DNA of 64,000 nt from Deltaproteobacteria bacterium (GTDB lineage: Bacteria; Myxococcota_A; UBA9042; PHBI01): positions 1,116,001 to 1,180,000 of the forward strand of contig JACKFA010000001.1 in the NCBI GenBank assembly GCA_020632715.1, given 5' to 3'. The notes beneath the pieces were generated by a model. It searched no databases. It saw nothing but the letters and a program-made list of their open reading frames with translations, and was not told the DNA's origin. Shown piece by piece: positions 8,620-19,064 of this stretch. The translations under genes and the position numbers were made by a program. How positions within the stretch are numbered: the stretch's first letter is position 1; every line of letters begins with the position of its first letter.

Positions 8620-9560
8620 CAGCGCGCCTCCCGGTAGCGGTACTTCGCCACGAAGCGCCGGCTCAGCACGTTCATCAGGAGCGTCATCGCGAAGAGCATG
8701 ATGCCCACCGCGAAGATCGTCCGGTACTCGATCGTGCCCGCCGGCGTGTCGCCGAGGCTCACCTGCACGATGTACGCGGTCATCGTCTCCACCGACTGCG
8801 TCGGGTCCGCCGTCAGGTTCGGCTGCTGCCCCGCCGCGATCGCCACGATCATCGTCTCACCGATGGCCCGGCTCACCGCGAGGATGATCGACGCCGTGAT
8901 CCCCGACGCCGCCGCTGGCAGCGTCACCCGGAAGATCGTCGCGATGCGCGTCGCCCCGAGCCCCCACGACGCCTCCCGCAGCGCCCGCGGCACCGACTGC
9001 AGCGCGTCCTCCGACAACGACGAGATCATCGGGATGATCATGATCCCCATCACGATCCCCGCCGACAGCGCGTTGAACCCCGCGAGATCCGGGATGATCC
9101 CCTGAAGGATCGGCGTCACCACCGTCAGCGCGAAGAAGCCGTACACGATGGTCGGGATCCCGGCGAGCACCTCGAGCGCCGGCTTCAAGAGCCGCCGCGT
9201 CCGCGCCCCGGCGAACTCCGACAGGTAGATCGCCGCGAGCAGCCCGAACGGCAGCGCCACCGCCATCGCGACCGCGGTCGTCAGCAGCGTCCCCGACACG
9301 AGCGGCCAGATCCCGAAGTGCTTCTGCGCGAACAGCGGCGTCCACTCGGTGTCCCCGAAGAACTGCCCGAGCGACACCTCGCCGAAGAAGCCGACCCCCT
9401 CGACGAGCAGGACCGCGAGGATCCCGACGGTCGTCAGGATCGACAGGAGCCCCGAGCCGAGGAGCCCCGCCTCGATGAGCCGCTCACGGAGCGGCGCCGA
9501 GCTCTTCCCGCGCCGTCGCGCGCGGCCGCCCTCGAGCGATGTCTCGGAGGTCGACGCCAT
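8619..9560 (-). CDS. pstC: Phosphate ABC transporter permease PstC
   Basis: 313 residues from the ATG at 9560. An in-frame TTG at 9569 is possible but less likely, since a G-A-G-G-G box lies about 9 bases before the ATG. Six membrane helices are predicted, with the EAA loop in R-E-A-S-W-G-L-G-A-T-R-I-A-T. The P-F-G-L-L-A-A-I-Y-L-S-E-F motif is typical of PstC. It partners with PstA in the phosphate channel. The start lies just past the pstS stop, so the genes form one operon. Confidence 0.97.
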   Translation of the reverse strand: MASTSETSLEGGRARRRGKSSAPLRERLIEAGLLGSGLLSILTTVGILAVLLVEGVGFFGEVSLGQFFGDTEWTPLFAQKHFGIWPLVSGTLLTTAVAMAVALPFGLLAAIYLSEFAGARTRRLLKPALEVLAGIPTIVYGFFALTVVTPILQGIIPDLAGFNALSAGIVMGIMIIPMISSLSEDALQSVPRALREASWGLGATRIATIFRVTLPAAASGITASIILAVSRAIGETMIVAIAAGQQPNLTADPTQSVETMTAYIVQVSLGDTPAGTIEYRTIFAVGIMLFAMTLLMNVLSRRFVAKYRYREAR

Positions 9561-9572
9561 CGGGTTCAACCC

Positions 9573-10580
<1,008 letters not shown>

Positions 10581-10900
10581 AGGGGCTCCTCCTCTGATCC
10601 GGCGCGGTCCACGGCGCGGCACCGACGCGGCCCGCCACCCGCCCGGACGACTCCGCCAACGCGGGTGGCTGTCGCGGCGAGCGCCGGCGCCGACTGGCAC
10701 CGTCCGAGAAGCTCTCTCTCTGTCGCCCACGCCCGACGCTCCGGCTGGTTGGCTGCGCCGGGCATAGCACCGATTTGTGCCAAACGCGTGGCTCTTGTGT
10801 CTCAGCGCGGCAAACAATCACCGCCGCGCTCCGGGCCACCCGTGGCGCCGGCCCACCCGCGTTTCTTGCGGGCGCCGGCACCCCTGTGTACCACTCCGGC
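10581..10900. promoter_or_regulatory. Divergent intergenic region upstream of pstS
   Basis: 320 bases without a credible gene, between pstS (-) and the FGE-like gene (+). A less G+C-rich island around 10761-10812 contains the small inverted repeat GCAC-N6-GTGC (10767-10780) and is the best place for a promoter. I could not see a clear Pho box (direct CTGTCAT-like repeats) or a convincing -35/-10 pair. Confidence 0.4.
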
Positions 10901-11520
10901 ATGCGCTTGTCCCTCCGCTGGCCCCGCTGGCTCCGGCGGCGCCCCCGCGAGGGCGCGCCGATGCTGCCCGTCCCGCGCGGCCGCGCCCGCCTCCACGACG
11001 GCCGCCGCGTGCGCGTCGGCGCCTTCGCCCTCGACGAGCGCCCCGTCACCAACGGCGAGTGGCGCCGCTTCGTCGCCGCCACCGGCGCCCGGCGCCCCGC
11101 CTGGCTCGCGCGCCCCGGCTGGGACGACCCCGACCAGCCCGTCGTCGGCGTCACCTACGACGAGGCCCGCGCCTTCGCGCGCTGGGCCGGCAAGCGCCTC
11201 CCGACCGAGGCGGAGTGGGTCCGCGCCGCGCGCGGCGACCTCCCGACCCCTACCCCTGGGGCGACGCCGAGCCGAGCGCCGACCGCGCCTGCTTCGGCCG
11301 CGGCGTCGACGGGCGCCCCGGCGGCGTCGGCGCCGGCGAGCGCCCAGGCGGCGCCGGCCCCTTCGGCCACCGCGACCTCTGCGGCAACGTCTGGGAGTGG
11401 TGCGCCGGCGGCGCCCTCCGCGGCGGCTTCTGGGGCGCGCCGCGCGTCGGGGTCGACCTGCGCCTCGTCGAGCGCCCCGGGGGCGCCGGCGCCGGTATCG
11501 GCTTCCGCTGCGCGCGGTGA
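10901..11520 (+). pseudogene. Formylglycine-generating-enzyme-like (SUMF1/FGE-sulfatase) protein, frameshifted
   Basis: The ATG at 10901 opens a frame with the FGE/SUMF1 fold signature: D-E-R-P-V-T-N-G-E-W-R-R-F-V, P-V-V-G-V-T-Y-D-E-A-R-A-F-A-R-W-A-G-K-R-L-P-T-E-A-E-W-V-R-A-A-R-G. At about 11246 (a CCC run) one base appears to be missing. The +2 frame continues the family sequence P-Y-P-W-G-D-A, F-G-H-R-D-L-C-G-N-V-W-E-W-C, R-G-G-F-W-G and G-F-R-C-A-R, ending at 11520. The reconstructed protein is about 206 residues, compact for the family. The paired active-site cysteines of true FGE are not evident, so a structural or regulatory FGE-like domain is more likely than sulfatase activation. It has no signal peptide. 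The frameshift may be an assembly error. Confidence 0.8.
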
Positions 11521-11552
11521 GACGTTCATGCTGCACTGCAGCATGAATCGTC
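11521..11552. terminator. Hairpin between convergent genes
   Basis: A strong inverted repeat, GACGTTCATGCTGC, then ACT, then GCAGCATGAATCGTC, has about 14 paired bases with one bulge. It begins right after the stop of the FGE-like gene and faces the 3' end of the lipoprotein gene on the other strand. No T-tract follows, so terminator function is inferred from position and symmetry only. Confidence 0.55.
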
Positions 11553-11585
11553 AGCGCGAGATCAGCGCGTTATCGCGTCTCCCGG

Positions 11586-11598
11586 TGTGCAGTGCACA
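11586..11598. terminator. Second short palindrome in the convergent gap
   Basis: TGTGCAGTGCACA is a perfect 6-base inverted repeat around one base, 7 bases downstream of the 3' end (minus strand) of the lipoprotein gene at 11605. It could assist bidirectional termination or be a protein site; there is no T-tract. Confidence 0.35.
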
Positions 11599-11604
11599 AC
11601 GGCG

Positions 11605-13299
11605 TCACTCCCCAGCGCGCACCATCACCCCGAACGACCCGGCCGCGGGCGCGGTGTCGCCGCTCTGGGTGCCGACCGTCCCGAGGGTCGTGTAGAAGAC
11701 CAGGACGTCGCGCCCCACCGACGCCCACCCGCCCTGCGGGCGCACGACGGTGCCGGTGTGGAGCGCGTGCTGGTACCAGCCGACCGCCGGCCCGGTCGTG
11801 TACGCGTCGCCCACGACGACGGGATCCCCGGCTCCCACGAGCTCGAGCCGCCCGCCGACCGCCCCGCCCGTGCCGAGCGTCACGAGGCCGCGCTCGATCG
11901 TCTCGGCGGTGGCGCCGCTGGTTCGCCGCCCCTGGAAGGTGTAGCCCCAGCGCCCGAGCGCGTGGGCCGCCTGGAACGAGACCGGCCGCCGCACGAGCAC
12001 GATCGTGCCGTAGCTCGGGCGCGACGCCCCGTCGTCGCGCGTGAGCACCACGACCTGCCCGCCCGGGCCGATGCCCCCGGCCCAGCGGATCGGCTCCGCC
12101 GTGACCTGGTTCTCGTCGCCGCCCGTGAGCGTGTGCCCGAGGTCGAGGTCGAGCGCGTAGAGACCGTAGCCGTGCTCGTCGACGCGGAAGCAGTCGCTGC
12201 GCTCGTCGCGCGGGGGGCGCGTGAAGAAGCCCTGGTAGCCGACCCCCTCGTGGGTCACGAGCGACGAGCTGCCCTCGTAGCAGCCGCGGTCGAAGGCCAT
12301 CGGCGCCGTGTACGTGCGGATGGACCCGGTCGCGTCGAGCGACGTCGTCACCATCACGTAGTCCCCGTCGACCTGCGTCGGGCTCCCCGTGGCGCGCACG
12401 CCGACGAGCAGGCTCCCGCGGTCGAGGTCCGCCGCCGCGAGCACGTCGCCCGCGACCGTCACCGCCCCCCGGTAGCTCACCGCCCCGCCGACGGTCAGCG
12501 CGAGCTCGCCGTCGTCCGCCGCGCAGTAGAAGCTCGGCGGCTCGGACTCCCAGCCCGCCACCGGGGTCAGGGAGGTCGTCGTGATCCCGCTCACGAGCGC
12601 CGAAGACCCCGCGCCGAGCGTGAGCGTCCCGCGCACCGTGACGTGCCCGAGCACGCTCTGCCCCGCCGACGACGCCACGACGTACCAGGTGCCCTGCGCG
12701 CGCGTCACCTCGACGGGGGCGACGGCGTCGGCCCCGGACCGCGGGACCTGGTCGCCGTCGACGCACGCCCCGGCGCCGTCACAGCCGTCCGGCGCGAGCC
12801 AGCCGCTCTCGGTGCAGGTGCCGACCGCGGGGCCCGTCCCGTTGTCGCAGGCCGTGCCGGCGTCGGCCGGGGTCTCCCCGCAGCCCGTCGCGGGCTCGCA
12901 GATCGGCACGTAGCACGTCCGCGCGCCAGTGCAGACGCGCGCCGTGCCGACGCACGCGCCCTGGTCGCAGTGGTCGCCGTCGGTGCAGGCGTTGTCGTCG
13001 TCGCACTCGTCGCCGTCGCCCACGGGCGCCGCCGTGCACGTCCCCGAGTCGCAGAACGCCTGGGTGCAGGCCGTGGTCGCGACGCGCCCGACGCAGTCGG
13101 CGGCGCGCTGGCAGCGGAACGGCCCCGTGTCGGCCGTGGCGGTGTCGGCCTCGGTCGCGTCGGCGTCCGCGACGACGCCGTCCGCGCCGTCGGTGTCGCG
13201 GCCGGTCACCGAGCCGGCCTGGCGCGCGCTCTCGATGCAGCCGGCGCCGAGGAGCGCGAGCGCGGCGAGCGCCGCGAGCGATGCGGGGGAGCGTGTCAT
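11605..13299 (-). CDS. Cysteine-rich secreted lipoprotein, function unknown
   Basis: 564 residues from the ATG at 13299, which has GGAGG 8 bases upstream; the longer in-frame start at 13374 gives no sensible signal. The lipobox is L-G-A-G-C, followed by an acidic Thr/Asp-rich linker of the kind common in myxobacterial surface proteins. About residues 50-200 hold some two dozen cysteines in EGF-like/Dickkopf-like spacing (for example D-D-D-N-A-C-T-D-G-D-H-C-D-Q-G-A-C). This recalls the calcium-dependent Cys-rich domains of MopE-type proteins. The remaining 350 residues are beta-rich without a motif I recognise. It is probably outer-membrane or surface exposed. The ribosome binding site lies inside the palindrome GGAGGTCCTCC, which could modulate translation. 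Confidence 0.8.
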   Translation of the reverse strand: MTRSPASLAALAALALLGAGCIESARQAGSVTGRDTDGADGVVADADATEADTATADTGPFRCQRAADCVGRVATTACTQAFCDSGTCTAAPVGDGDECDDDNACTDGDHCDQGACVGTARVCTGARTCYVPICEPATGCGETPADAGTACDNGTGPAVGTCTESGWLAPDGCDGAGACVDGDQVPRSGADAVAPVEVTRAQGTWYVVASSAGQSVLGHVTVRGTLTLGAGSSALVSGITTTSLTPVAGWESEPPSFYCAADDGELALTVGGAVSYRGAVTVAGDVLAAADLDRGSLLVGVRATGSPTQVDGDYVMVTTSLDATGSIRTYTAPMAFDRGCYEGSSSLVTHEGVGYQGFFTRPPRDERSDCFRVDEHGYGLYALDLDLGHTLTGGDENQVTAEPIRWAGGIGPGGQVVVLTRDDGASRPSYGTIVLVRRPVSFQAAHALGRWGYTFQGRRTSGATAETIERGLVTLGTGGAVGGRLELVGAGDPVVVGDAYTTGPAVGWYQHALHTGTVVRPQGGWASVGRDVLVFYTTLGTVGTQSGDTAPAAGSFGVMVRAGE

Positions 13300-13391
13300 C
13301 GGGAGGACCTCCGGCGACCGCGACGTGAGGGCGCGCCGCCGCCACCTCCCGAATCGGTCGCGCGGCCCGGTCACTTGAGGACAACGGCGCC

Positions 13392-16300
13392 TCAGTCGCG
13401 GAAGCGGATGTTCGCCTCCACCGAGAACTCCCCGATATCGCCGTACTTCCCGAGGAGGCTCGCCGGGCCGATGCGGTACTCCGCCGAGAACTCGTTGACG
13501 CTCTCGGTCTGCCCGTCCGCGCCGAGGTTCCGGCGGTAACGGACGAAGAGGTCGCGCGCGAGGCGCTTGCCGACCGTGAGCCGGCTCTCGAGCACGTTGC
13601 CGCTCGTGCTCTCGATGTTGAACGTGTCGATCGGCAGCTGGTCCGTCACGAAGCGCGAGAGCGTGCCCGTCGCGAGCCCGACGACCATGTTCGCGACCTG
13701 CGTCTTGAGCGCGTTCTGCTCGGCCTCGCCCGGCCCCACCGGCGCCCCGATGACGATGACCGACACGATGTTCGCCTCGTCCATCGCCGGGTCGCTCGAC
13801 AGGATGAGCCGCGGGTCGCGCGCGCTCCCGCGCACGGCGATGGTGATCTTCGAGTCCGCGGTGGTCGTGAGCCCGAGCGTCGTGAGGTCGACCTCGGAGA
13901 TGTCGTAGGTCGCCGACACGTGGAGCTGCGGATCGGTCGACATGTCGCCCGTGAACACGAGCCGTGAGTCCTCCGTGAGGAGGAAGTTGCGCCCGTAGAA
14001 GGTGAGCCGCTCGCGCGGCACGTACACCGTCCCCGTGATGGAGAGCTCACCGCCGATGGTCCGCGCGCGGAGCCCGTCGGTCCACGGGTAGACGAGCATC
14101 ATGTCGTTCTCGACCTTGACCTTGTCCTTCGGGATGACCACGGAGACGTCGATGTCCGCCCCCGTCTGGAACGGGGTCCCGGCTGGGACGTCGAGCGGCG
14201 GCACCGCCTCCCCCGTGACGAGCGTGACGTCGCGCGGGAGGCCGAGCGAGCGGACGCTGCGCCCGCCGAGGTCCGGGTGCACGACCGCCTCGAGGACGTC
14301 GACGCGCCCGCGGATCTTGGGCTCCGCCGCCGTCCCGGTGAGCTCCACGCGCCCCTCGAAGCGGCCGTTCATGTCCTTCCGGGCGAGGAGCGGGAAGTCC
14401 TGCATCGCGACGTGGCTCTCGAGCTTGATCCGCCGCGCCGTGAGCCGCTCGGCCTCGACCTTCGCGGCGATCTCGAGCCACGACTCCCCGCCCGCCTTCC
14501 GCGGCTCGCCCTCGAGGCGGATCGGCACGAGCTCGATGGTGTCGCCCTTGAAGAGGAGGAGCGTCGTGATCTCGTTGCGCTGGAGGCCCAGGACGCCGAG
14601 CGAGAGCTCCTCGAAGTAGGCCTCGAGCGAGCCGTCGAGGCGCGGCGCCCCGAGGGTGCCGGAGAGCGCGACCTCGCCGCGGCTCGTCCCGCGGGAGGGG
14701 CCGAGCACCGTGCTGAGCGCGCGCGAGAGCGGGTCGAGCTTGAACTCGTCGAGCTTGAGCGTGCCGGTGATCGGCGTCTGCATGGGCTTGTCGGGGAGCT
14801 TCCCGGCGACGAGCTGCTCGGTGCCGAGCGGCGCCTCGGCCGTGAGCGTGATGCTCGGGGAGAACGGCAGGTCCTGCACGAGCCGCACGTCGACCTTCGT
14901 CTCGTTCGGCCCGACGACGACGCGGATGGCGCCCTTGTCGACGATGTCCCGCTTGCCCTCGGCGTCGCTCGGGCGCTTCTTCGCGGCGTCCTTCACGGCG
15001 TCGAGCCAGGTGACGGCGGTCACGACGGCCCCCTCGCGCCCGCCGCGCACCGCCACCGCGGCCGACGCGCGCCCGTTCGGGAGGAACGTCGTCCAGAGCT
15101 CGCCGATCGACGGCTCGAGGTCCCACACCTCCTGCGGCGTCACGGCCTTCGAGGTGATGAGCACGTCGAAGTCCTCGTGGTGCGCGAGGTAGGTCAGCGC
15201 GTCGCCGGACGCGGCGAGCGACGTCAGGCCCGGCACCTTGATGAGCGCGTCCACGACGCGCTTGCCGCGGAACGACGCGCTCGCCGAGGCGACGAGGTCG
15301 TCGCCGTAGAGCGCCATGTCGAGGGCCGCGGCGGCGTCCGCGCCGAGGCCCGGCACGGGCGCGACGTCCACGTGGCCCTCGTGGACGAGCGGCGCCTTCA
15401 GCGGCCCGTCCACGTGCAGCGCGAGGTTCACGCGCGTGTCGCCCTGGATCCCGCTCACGAAGCTCATGATCGGGGTCTCGTCGAGGGTCATCTCGCCAGC
15501 CTTGACGCGGTAGCTGCCGGGGCGCTCGAGGAGCCGGTCGGAGAGGAGCTTCCCGGGATCGGGGCTGCGGATGAGCTCGGCCCAGTCGAAGGGCAGGATG
15601 AGGTCCACGTCCACGAGGTGCGCCGGATCCTCCTGCGCGTCGGCGGTCTTCACGGTCTTCGCGGCGGCCGCCTGGCCCTTGCCGGCGGCGTCCTTCGCGG
15701 CGGCGTCCTTCGCGGCGGCGGCCTTCCCGCGCGCCCGTGCCCTGCCCCTTCGCCGCGCCGGTCGCGGCTCGGCGCGCGGCGACCGCCCCGCGGCGGCGGC
15801 CTCGTCGGCGGCGGCGGCGTCCTCGGCCGTCGCCGTCGCGGCGCTCGGGGCCGCCGGCAGGTCGAGCGGCGCGTCGTCGCCCGCGCTGCCCTCGCCGTCG
15901 AGGACGAGCACGATGCGGCTCTGCTCGTCGTGGCTCGTGCCGCGGAGCGCGATCCGGCCGTCGTGGAAGTCGCCGATGTCGAGCGGATCGGCGCGCGCCT
16001 CGACCGCGACGAAGGGCTTCCGGAGCGGCCCCGACGCCTTCAGCGAGAGCTTCCACTTGCCGGCGACCGGCACACCCGTGAAGCGCTCGCCCGCGCCGAC
16101 GCCGTCGAGGAAGCGCTGCGTGGCGGCCACGTCGTTGTCGATGATCTCGACGTCGACCTTCACCTCGGCGTCCTCGTCGCCGTGCAGCGCGAACGGGGAG
16201 AGCGAGAGCCTGACCGGCAGGTCGACGAGCGCCTCGACGTGGGCGTCGCCGTGCCACGCGAAGGCCGCCTGCCCCTTGATGTGGCCGCCCTCGTTGCTGA

Positions 16301-19064
16301 CGTTCAGCACGCCGCCGACGCCCTCGAGGTCCCCGAGGCGCCCGTCGAGGAGGCGCACGCCCAGCGCGAGCGACGGGTCGGCGAGGGTCCCGCTCGCGCG
16401 CGCGTCGACCGTGAGGGTGCCGTTCATGTCGGGGAGCTCGGCCTGCACGCCGAAGCGGTCGAGGTAGGAGCGCGTCCACGGCTCGAGGTCGACCTCCTGC
16501 GCGAAGAGGTGCGCGGACAGCGTGCCGCCGACCGTGTCGAAGGTGCCGGTGAGGAGCACGTCGCCGGTGGTGTCGCGCGGCGCGACGACGTGGAGCTCGT
16601 CGACCTGGAGGAGGCCGCTCTCGTCGAGCCGGATCTGCCGCGCCGTGATGAGGAGGCGCCGCTCGCGCGCGTCCCCCTCCCCGCGCACGCCGTAGAGCTC
16701 GAGCTTGTCGACCGCGAACGTCGGCCGCGGGTGGCCGGGGCGCGGGAGCCCCGCGACGCCGAGGATGGTCCCCTCGAGGTCCCCCGCCGCGAGGCGCAGA
16801 TCGTAGGCGACGCGCCCGCCCGGCTGGAGGCGCACGTCGAAGTCGAGGCGATCGTAGGAGCGGCCGCTCACCTGCATCTTCGCGCTCGACCCGCGCGCGG
16901 TGCCCACCGGGAGCCCGTCCTCGAGGCTCACGTCCACGTCGCTCACGAACGTGCCGATCTCCACGCCCTCCGCGGCCTTCACGCCCGAGGCGCTCACGAC
17001 CCCGCGGAAGCGCGGCGTCCCGTCGAGGCCGCGCCGCGCCGAGAGGTTGCCGTCGACCCGCGCGGTCGCGAACGTGACGCCCGCCGCGCGCCCGCCGTCG
17101 ACCCGCGCGCTCACGTGGCCGTCGGCCCCGCCCGCGAGGGTCACGAGCGCGTCGACCTCGCCGTGCGCGCGCTGGGCCGTGAACGTCGGCGGGCTCCGCA
17201 CGTCCGCCGCCTCGAAGCCGCCGACGAGCCGGAGCGCGCCGTCGCCGGCCCGCCGGACGCGGAACTGCCCGTCGACGTGCCCCACGGCCTGCCCAGCGGC
17301 GCGCACGCGGTCGGCGACCACGTTCACGCGGCCCTCCGGGAGCCCCTCGAGGTCCGGGAACGTCAGGTCGACCGGGACGCGCACATAGGCGACGCGCACG
17401 TCCGGCTGGGCGACGACGCCGCGCGCGGTGACGGCGCCGGTGAGGTGCGGCTCCCCGTCGTCGTCGTGAGAGAGCGCGAGGTCGACGTCGACGTCGTCGA
17501 CGCCCTGATCGCCGAGGCGCGCCCCGACGACGTCGGCGGTGAGCGTGCCGTCGGGCAGGCCCTCCCCGCCCCAGGTCGCGTCGAAGTGGCCGCTCACGCG
17601 CTGCACGGCGAGGTCGCCGACGTCGCGGACGACGCCCTCGGCGTCCGCGTCGAAGGCCCCGGCGAGCGCCACCCGCATCCCGCCGCCCTCCGTCAGGAGG
17701 AGGCGGCCGTCCGCGTCGAGCTCGGCGAGGCGCGCGCGCAGCTCGGGCTGACCGGCGACCGCGAGCCAGGGGTCGACGTCGAGCCCCTCGGCCTGCACGG
17801 CCACGTCGATGGGGCGGCCCGTGATGTCCGCGCCAGGGGCGCCCTCGGGGAGCGACAGCGCGAAGGCGAGGCGCCCGCCGGGCGCGGGAGCGACCTCGAG
17901 GATCTCCCCCGTGACCGCCGCCGAGAGCGGCGAGTCGGGCGGCCCCGCGCCGTCGACGACGATGAGCCCCTGCGCGACGAAGTCCGTCGGGAGCGAGGTC
18001 ACGAGCCTCGCCGGCGAGATGTCCCCGAGGCGGATCGACCCGTGCCAGAGCGGGGTCGCGCCGCTCTCGTCGAGCTCGGCGACCACGTCGACCGAGCCCG
18101 CGAGCGTGCTCCCGTGGAGGGTCGCCGCCGTGACGCCGCCCGCGCGCGCGACGTCGCCCGAGAGCTCCGCGTGGCCCCGGAGCCCCTCGGGGATCCAGGC
18201 GTCCGGGAGCTCGTCGAGCTCGAGCGAGACGCGATCGATGTGCCCGTCGACGCGCGCGAGGTCCGTCAGGTCCACGGCGCCGTGGAGCGCGACGAAGTTG
18301 CGGCCGAGCGCGGCCTCGAAGAGGTCGACGCTGAGGACGTCCTGCGCGTACGAGCCGGCGGTCACGAGGCTCAGGTGGGCGTCGCGCGCGCCGTGCAGGT
18401 CGGCGTCGAGGAAGACGTCGTGCCAGGTGATGCCGCGCTCGTCGATGCGGAGCGAGAGGTCGAGGGTCATCGCGTCGATGGCGAGGTCGTCCTCGAGCTT
18501 CTCGGCCCCGAGGACGCCCTGGATGTCGCCCTCGCCGAGGTGGATCTGGTCGAGCGCGACGATCCAGGGCGCGGCGTTCGGGTCGTCCGGCGTCGGGTTC
18601 TTCGGCGCGAGCGCCTTGGCGAGCGCGATCTCCCCGCTCTTCGTGCGCACGTCGAGGATGGGCCTCACGACGTCGATGCGCGTGAAGTGGACGGTCTGGT
18701 CGAGGAGCTCGAGCGGCTTGAACGTCGCCACGACGCGGTCGACGGCGAGCGCCTGCTCCCCGCCCGGCTCGACGATGCTCACGCCGACGAGCTCGACGTC
18801 GAAGGGCAGGAAGCCCTCGATGGCCTGCACCTGGAACGAGCCCTGGAAGGTGCTGTTCAGGAGGTCCACGACGAAGCCCTTGAGGAGGCTCTTCCCAGGC
18901 GGGGTCTGGAGGAAGATGAACGCGAGCAGGACGAGCCCGACGACGCCGATCACGAGCCACATGAGGCCGCGCAGGATCCGCACGGGGACGCTGCGGCGCC
19001 GCTTCTTCGCGGGCTCGGCGTCGGGCGGCGGGGGCGCCGCGCCCTTCGGGGTCGCGTCCGCCAT
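13392..19064 (-). CDS. tamB: Translocation and assembly module protein TamB (AsmA/TamB family)
   Basis: 1,890 residues. One N-terminal membrane helix (W-L-V-I-G-V-V-G-L-V-L-L-A-F-I-F-L) is followed by the family's L-L-N-S-T-F-Q-G-S-F-Q-V. A very long beta-helical/beta-taco periplasmic region follows. The C-terminal DUF490 domain is recognisable from I-T-G-T-V-Y-V-P-R-E-R-L-T-F-Y-G-R-N-F-L, I-A-V-R-G-S-A-R-D-P-R-L-I-L-S-S-D-P, and L-T-V-G-K-R-L-A-R-D-L-F-V-R-Y. About residues 1060-1130 form a low-complexity Ala/Lys-rich insertion, probably a flexible linker. TamB bridges the periplasm with TamA and is linked to beta-barrel assembly and phospholipid movement to the outer membrane. Its ATG overlaps the tamA stop by one base. 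Confidence 0.95.
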   Translation of the reverse strand: MADATPKGAAPPPPDAEPAKKRRRSVPVRILRGLMWLVIGVVGLVLLAFIFLQTPPGKSLLKGFVVDLLNSTFQGSFQVQAIEGFLPFDVELVGVSIVEPGGEQALAVDRVVATFKPLELLDQTVHFTRIDVVRPILDVRTKSGEIALAKALAPKNPTPDDPNAAPWIVALDQIHLGEGDIQGVLGAEKLEDDLAIDAMTLDLSLRIDERGITWHDVFLDADLHGARDAHLSLVTAGSYAQDVLSVDLFEAALGRNFVALHGAVDLTDLARVDGHIDRVSLELDELPDAWIPEGLRGHAELSGDVARAGGVTAATLHGSTLAGSVDVVAELDESGATPLWHGSIRLGDISPARLVTSLPTDFVAQGLIVVDGAGPPDSPLSAAVTGEILEVAPAPGGRLAFALSLPEGAPGADITGRPIDVAVQAEGLDVDPWLAVAGQPELRARLAELDADGRLLLTEGGGMRVALAGAFDADAEGVVRDVGDLAVQRVSGHFDATWGGEGLPDGTLTADVVGARLGDQGVDDVDVDLALSHDDDGEPHLTGAVTARGVVAQPDVRVAYVRVPVDLTFPDLEGLPEGRVNVVADRVRAAGQAVGHVDGQFRVRRAGDGALRLVGGFEAADVRSPPTFTAQRAHGEVDALVTLAGGADGHVSARVDGGRAAGVTFATARVDGNLSARRGLDGTPRFRGVVSASGVKAAEGVEIGTFVSDVDVSLEDGLPVGTARGSSAKMQVSGRSYDRLDFDVRLQPGGRVAYDLRLAAGDLEGTILGVAGLPRPGHPRPTFAVDKLELYGVRGEGDARERRLLITARQIRLDESGLLQVDELHVVAPRDTTGDVLLTGTFDTVGGTLSAHLFAQEVDLEPWTRSYLDRFGVQAELPDMNGTLTVDARASGTLADPSLALGVRLLDGRLGDLEGVGGVLNVSNEGGHIKGQAAFAWHGDAHVEALVDLPVRLSLSPFALHGDEDAEVKVDVEIIDNDVAATQRFLDGVGAGERFTGVPVAGKWKLSLKASGPLRKPFVAVEARADPLDIGDFHDGRIALRGTSHDEQSRIVLVLDGEGSAGDDAPLDLPAAPSAATATAEDAAAADEAAAAGRSPRAEPRPARRRGRARARGKAAAAKDAAAKDAAGKGQAAAAKTVKTADAQEDPAHLVDVDLILPFDWAELIRSPDPGKLLSDRLLERPGSYRVKAGEMTLDETPIMSFVSGIQGDTRVNLALHVDGPLKAPLVHEGHVDVAPVPGLGADAAAALDMALYGDDLVASASASFRGKRVVDALIKVPGLTSLAASGDALTYLAHHEDFDVLITSKAVTPQEVWDLEPSIGELWTTFLPNGRASAAVAVRGGREGAVVTAVTWLDAVKDAAKKRPSDAEGKRDIVDKGAIRVVVGPNETKVDVRLVQDLPFSPSITLTAEAPLGTEQLVAGKLPDKPMQTPITGTLKLDEFKLDPLSRALSTVLGPSRGTSRGEVALSGTLGAPRLDGSLEAYFEELSLGVLGLQRNEITTLLLFKGDTIELVPIRLEGEPRKAGGESWLEIAAKVEAERLTARRIKLESHVAMQDFPLLARKDMNGRFEGRVELTGTAAEPKIRGRVDVLEAVVHPDLGGRSVRSLGLPRDVTLVTGEAVPPLDVPAGTPFQTGADIDVSVVIPKDKVKVENDMMLVYPWTDGLRARTIGGELSITGTVYVPRERLTFYGRNFLLTEDSRLVFTGDMSTDPQLHVSATYDISEVDLTTLGLTTTADSKITIAVRGSARDPRLILSSDPAMDEANIVSVIVIGAPVGPGEAEQNALKTQVANMVVGLATGTLSRFVTDQLPIDTFNIESTSGNVLESRLTVGKRLARDLFVRYRRNLGADGQTESVNEFSAEYRIGPASLLGKYGDIGEFSVEANIRFRD

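Noticed and set aside
10761..10795. Sigma-54-type promoter (TGGCAC ... TGC) upstream of pstS on the minus strand
   Set aside because: The GG-to-GC spacing is one base too long for the -24/-12 consensus.
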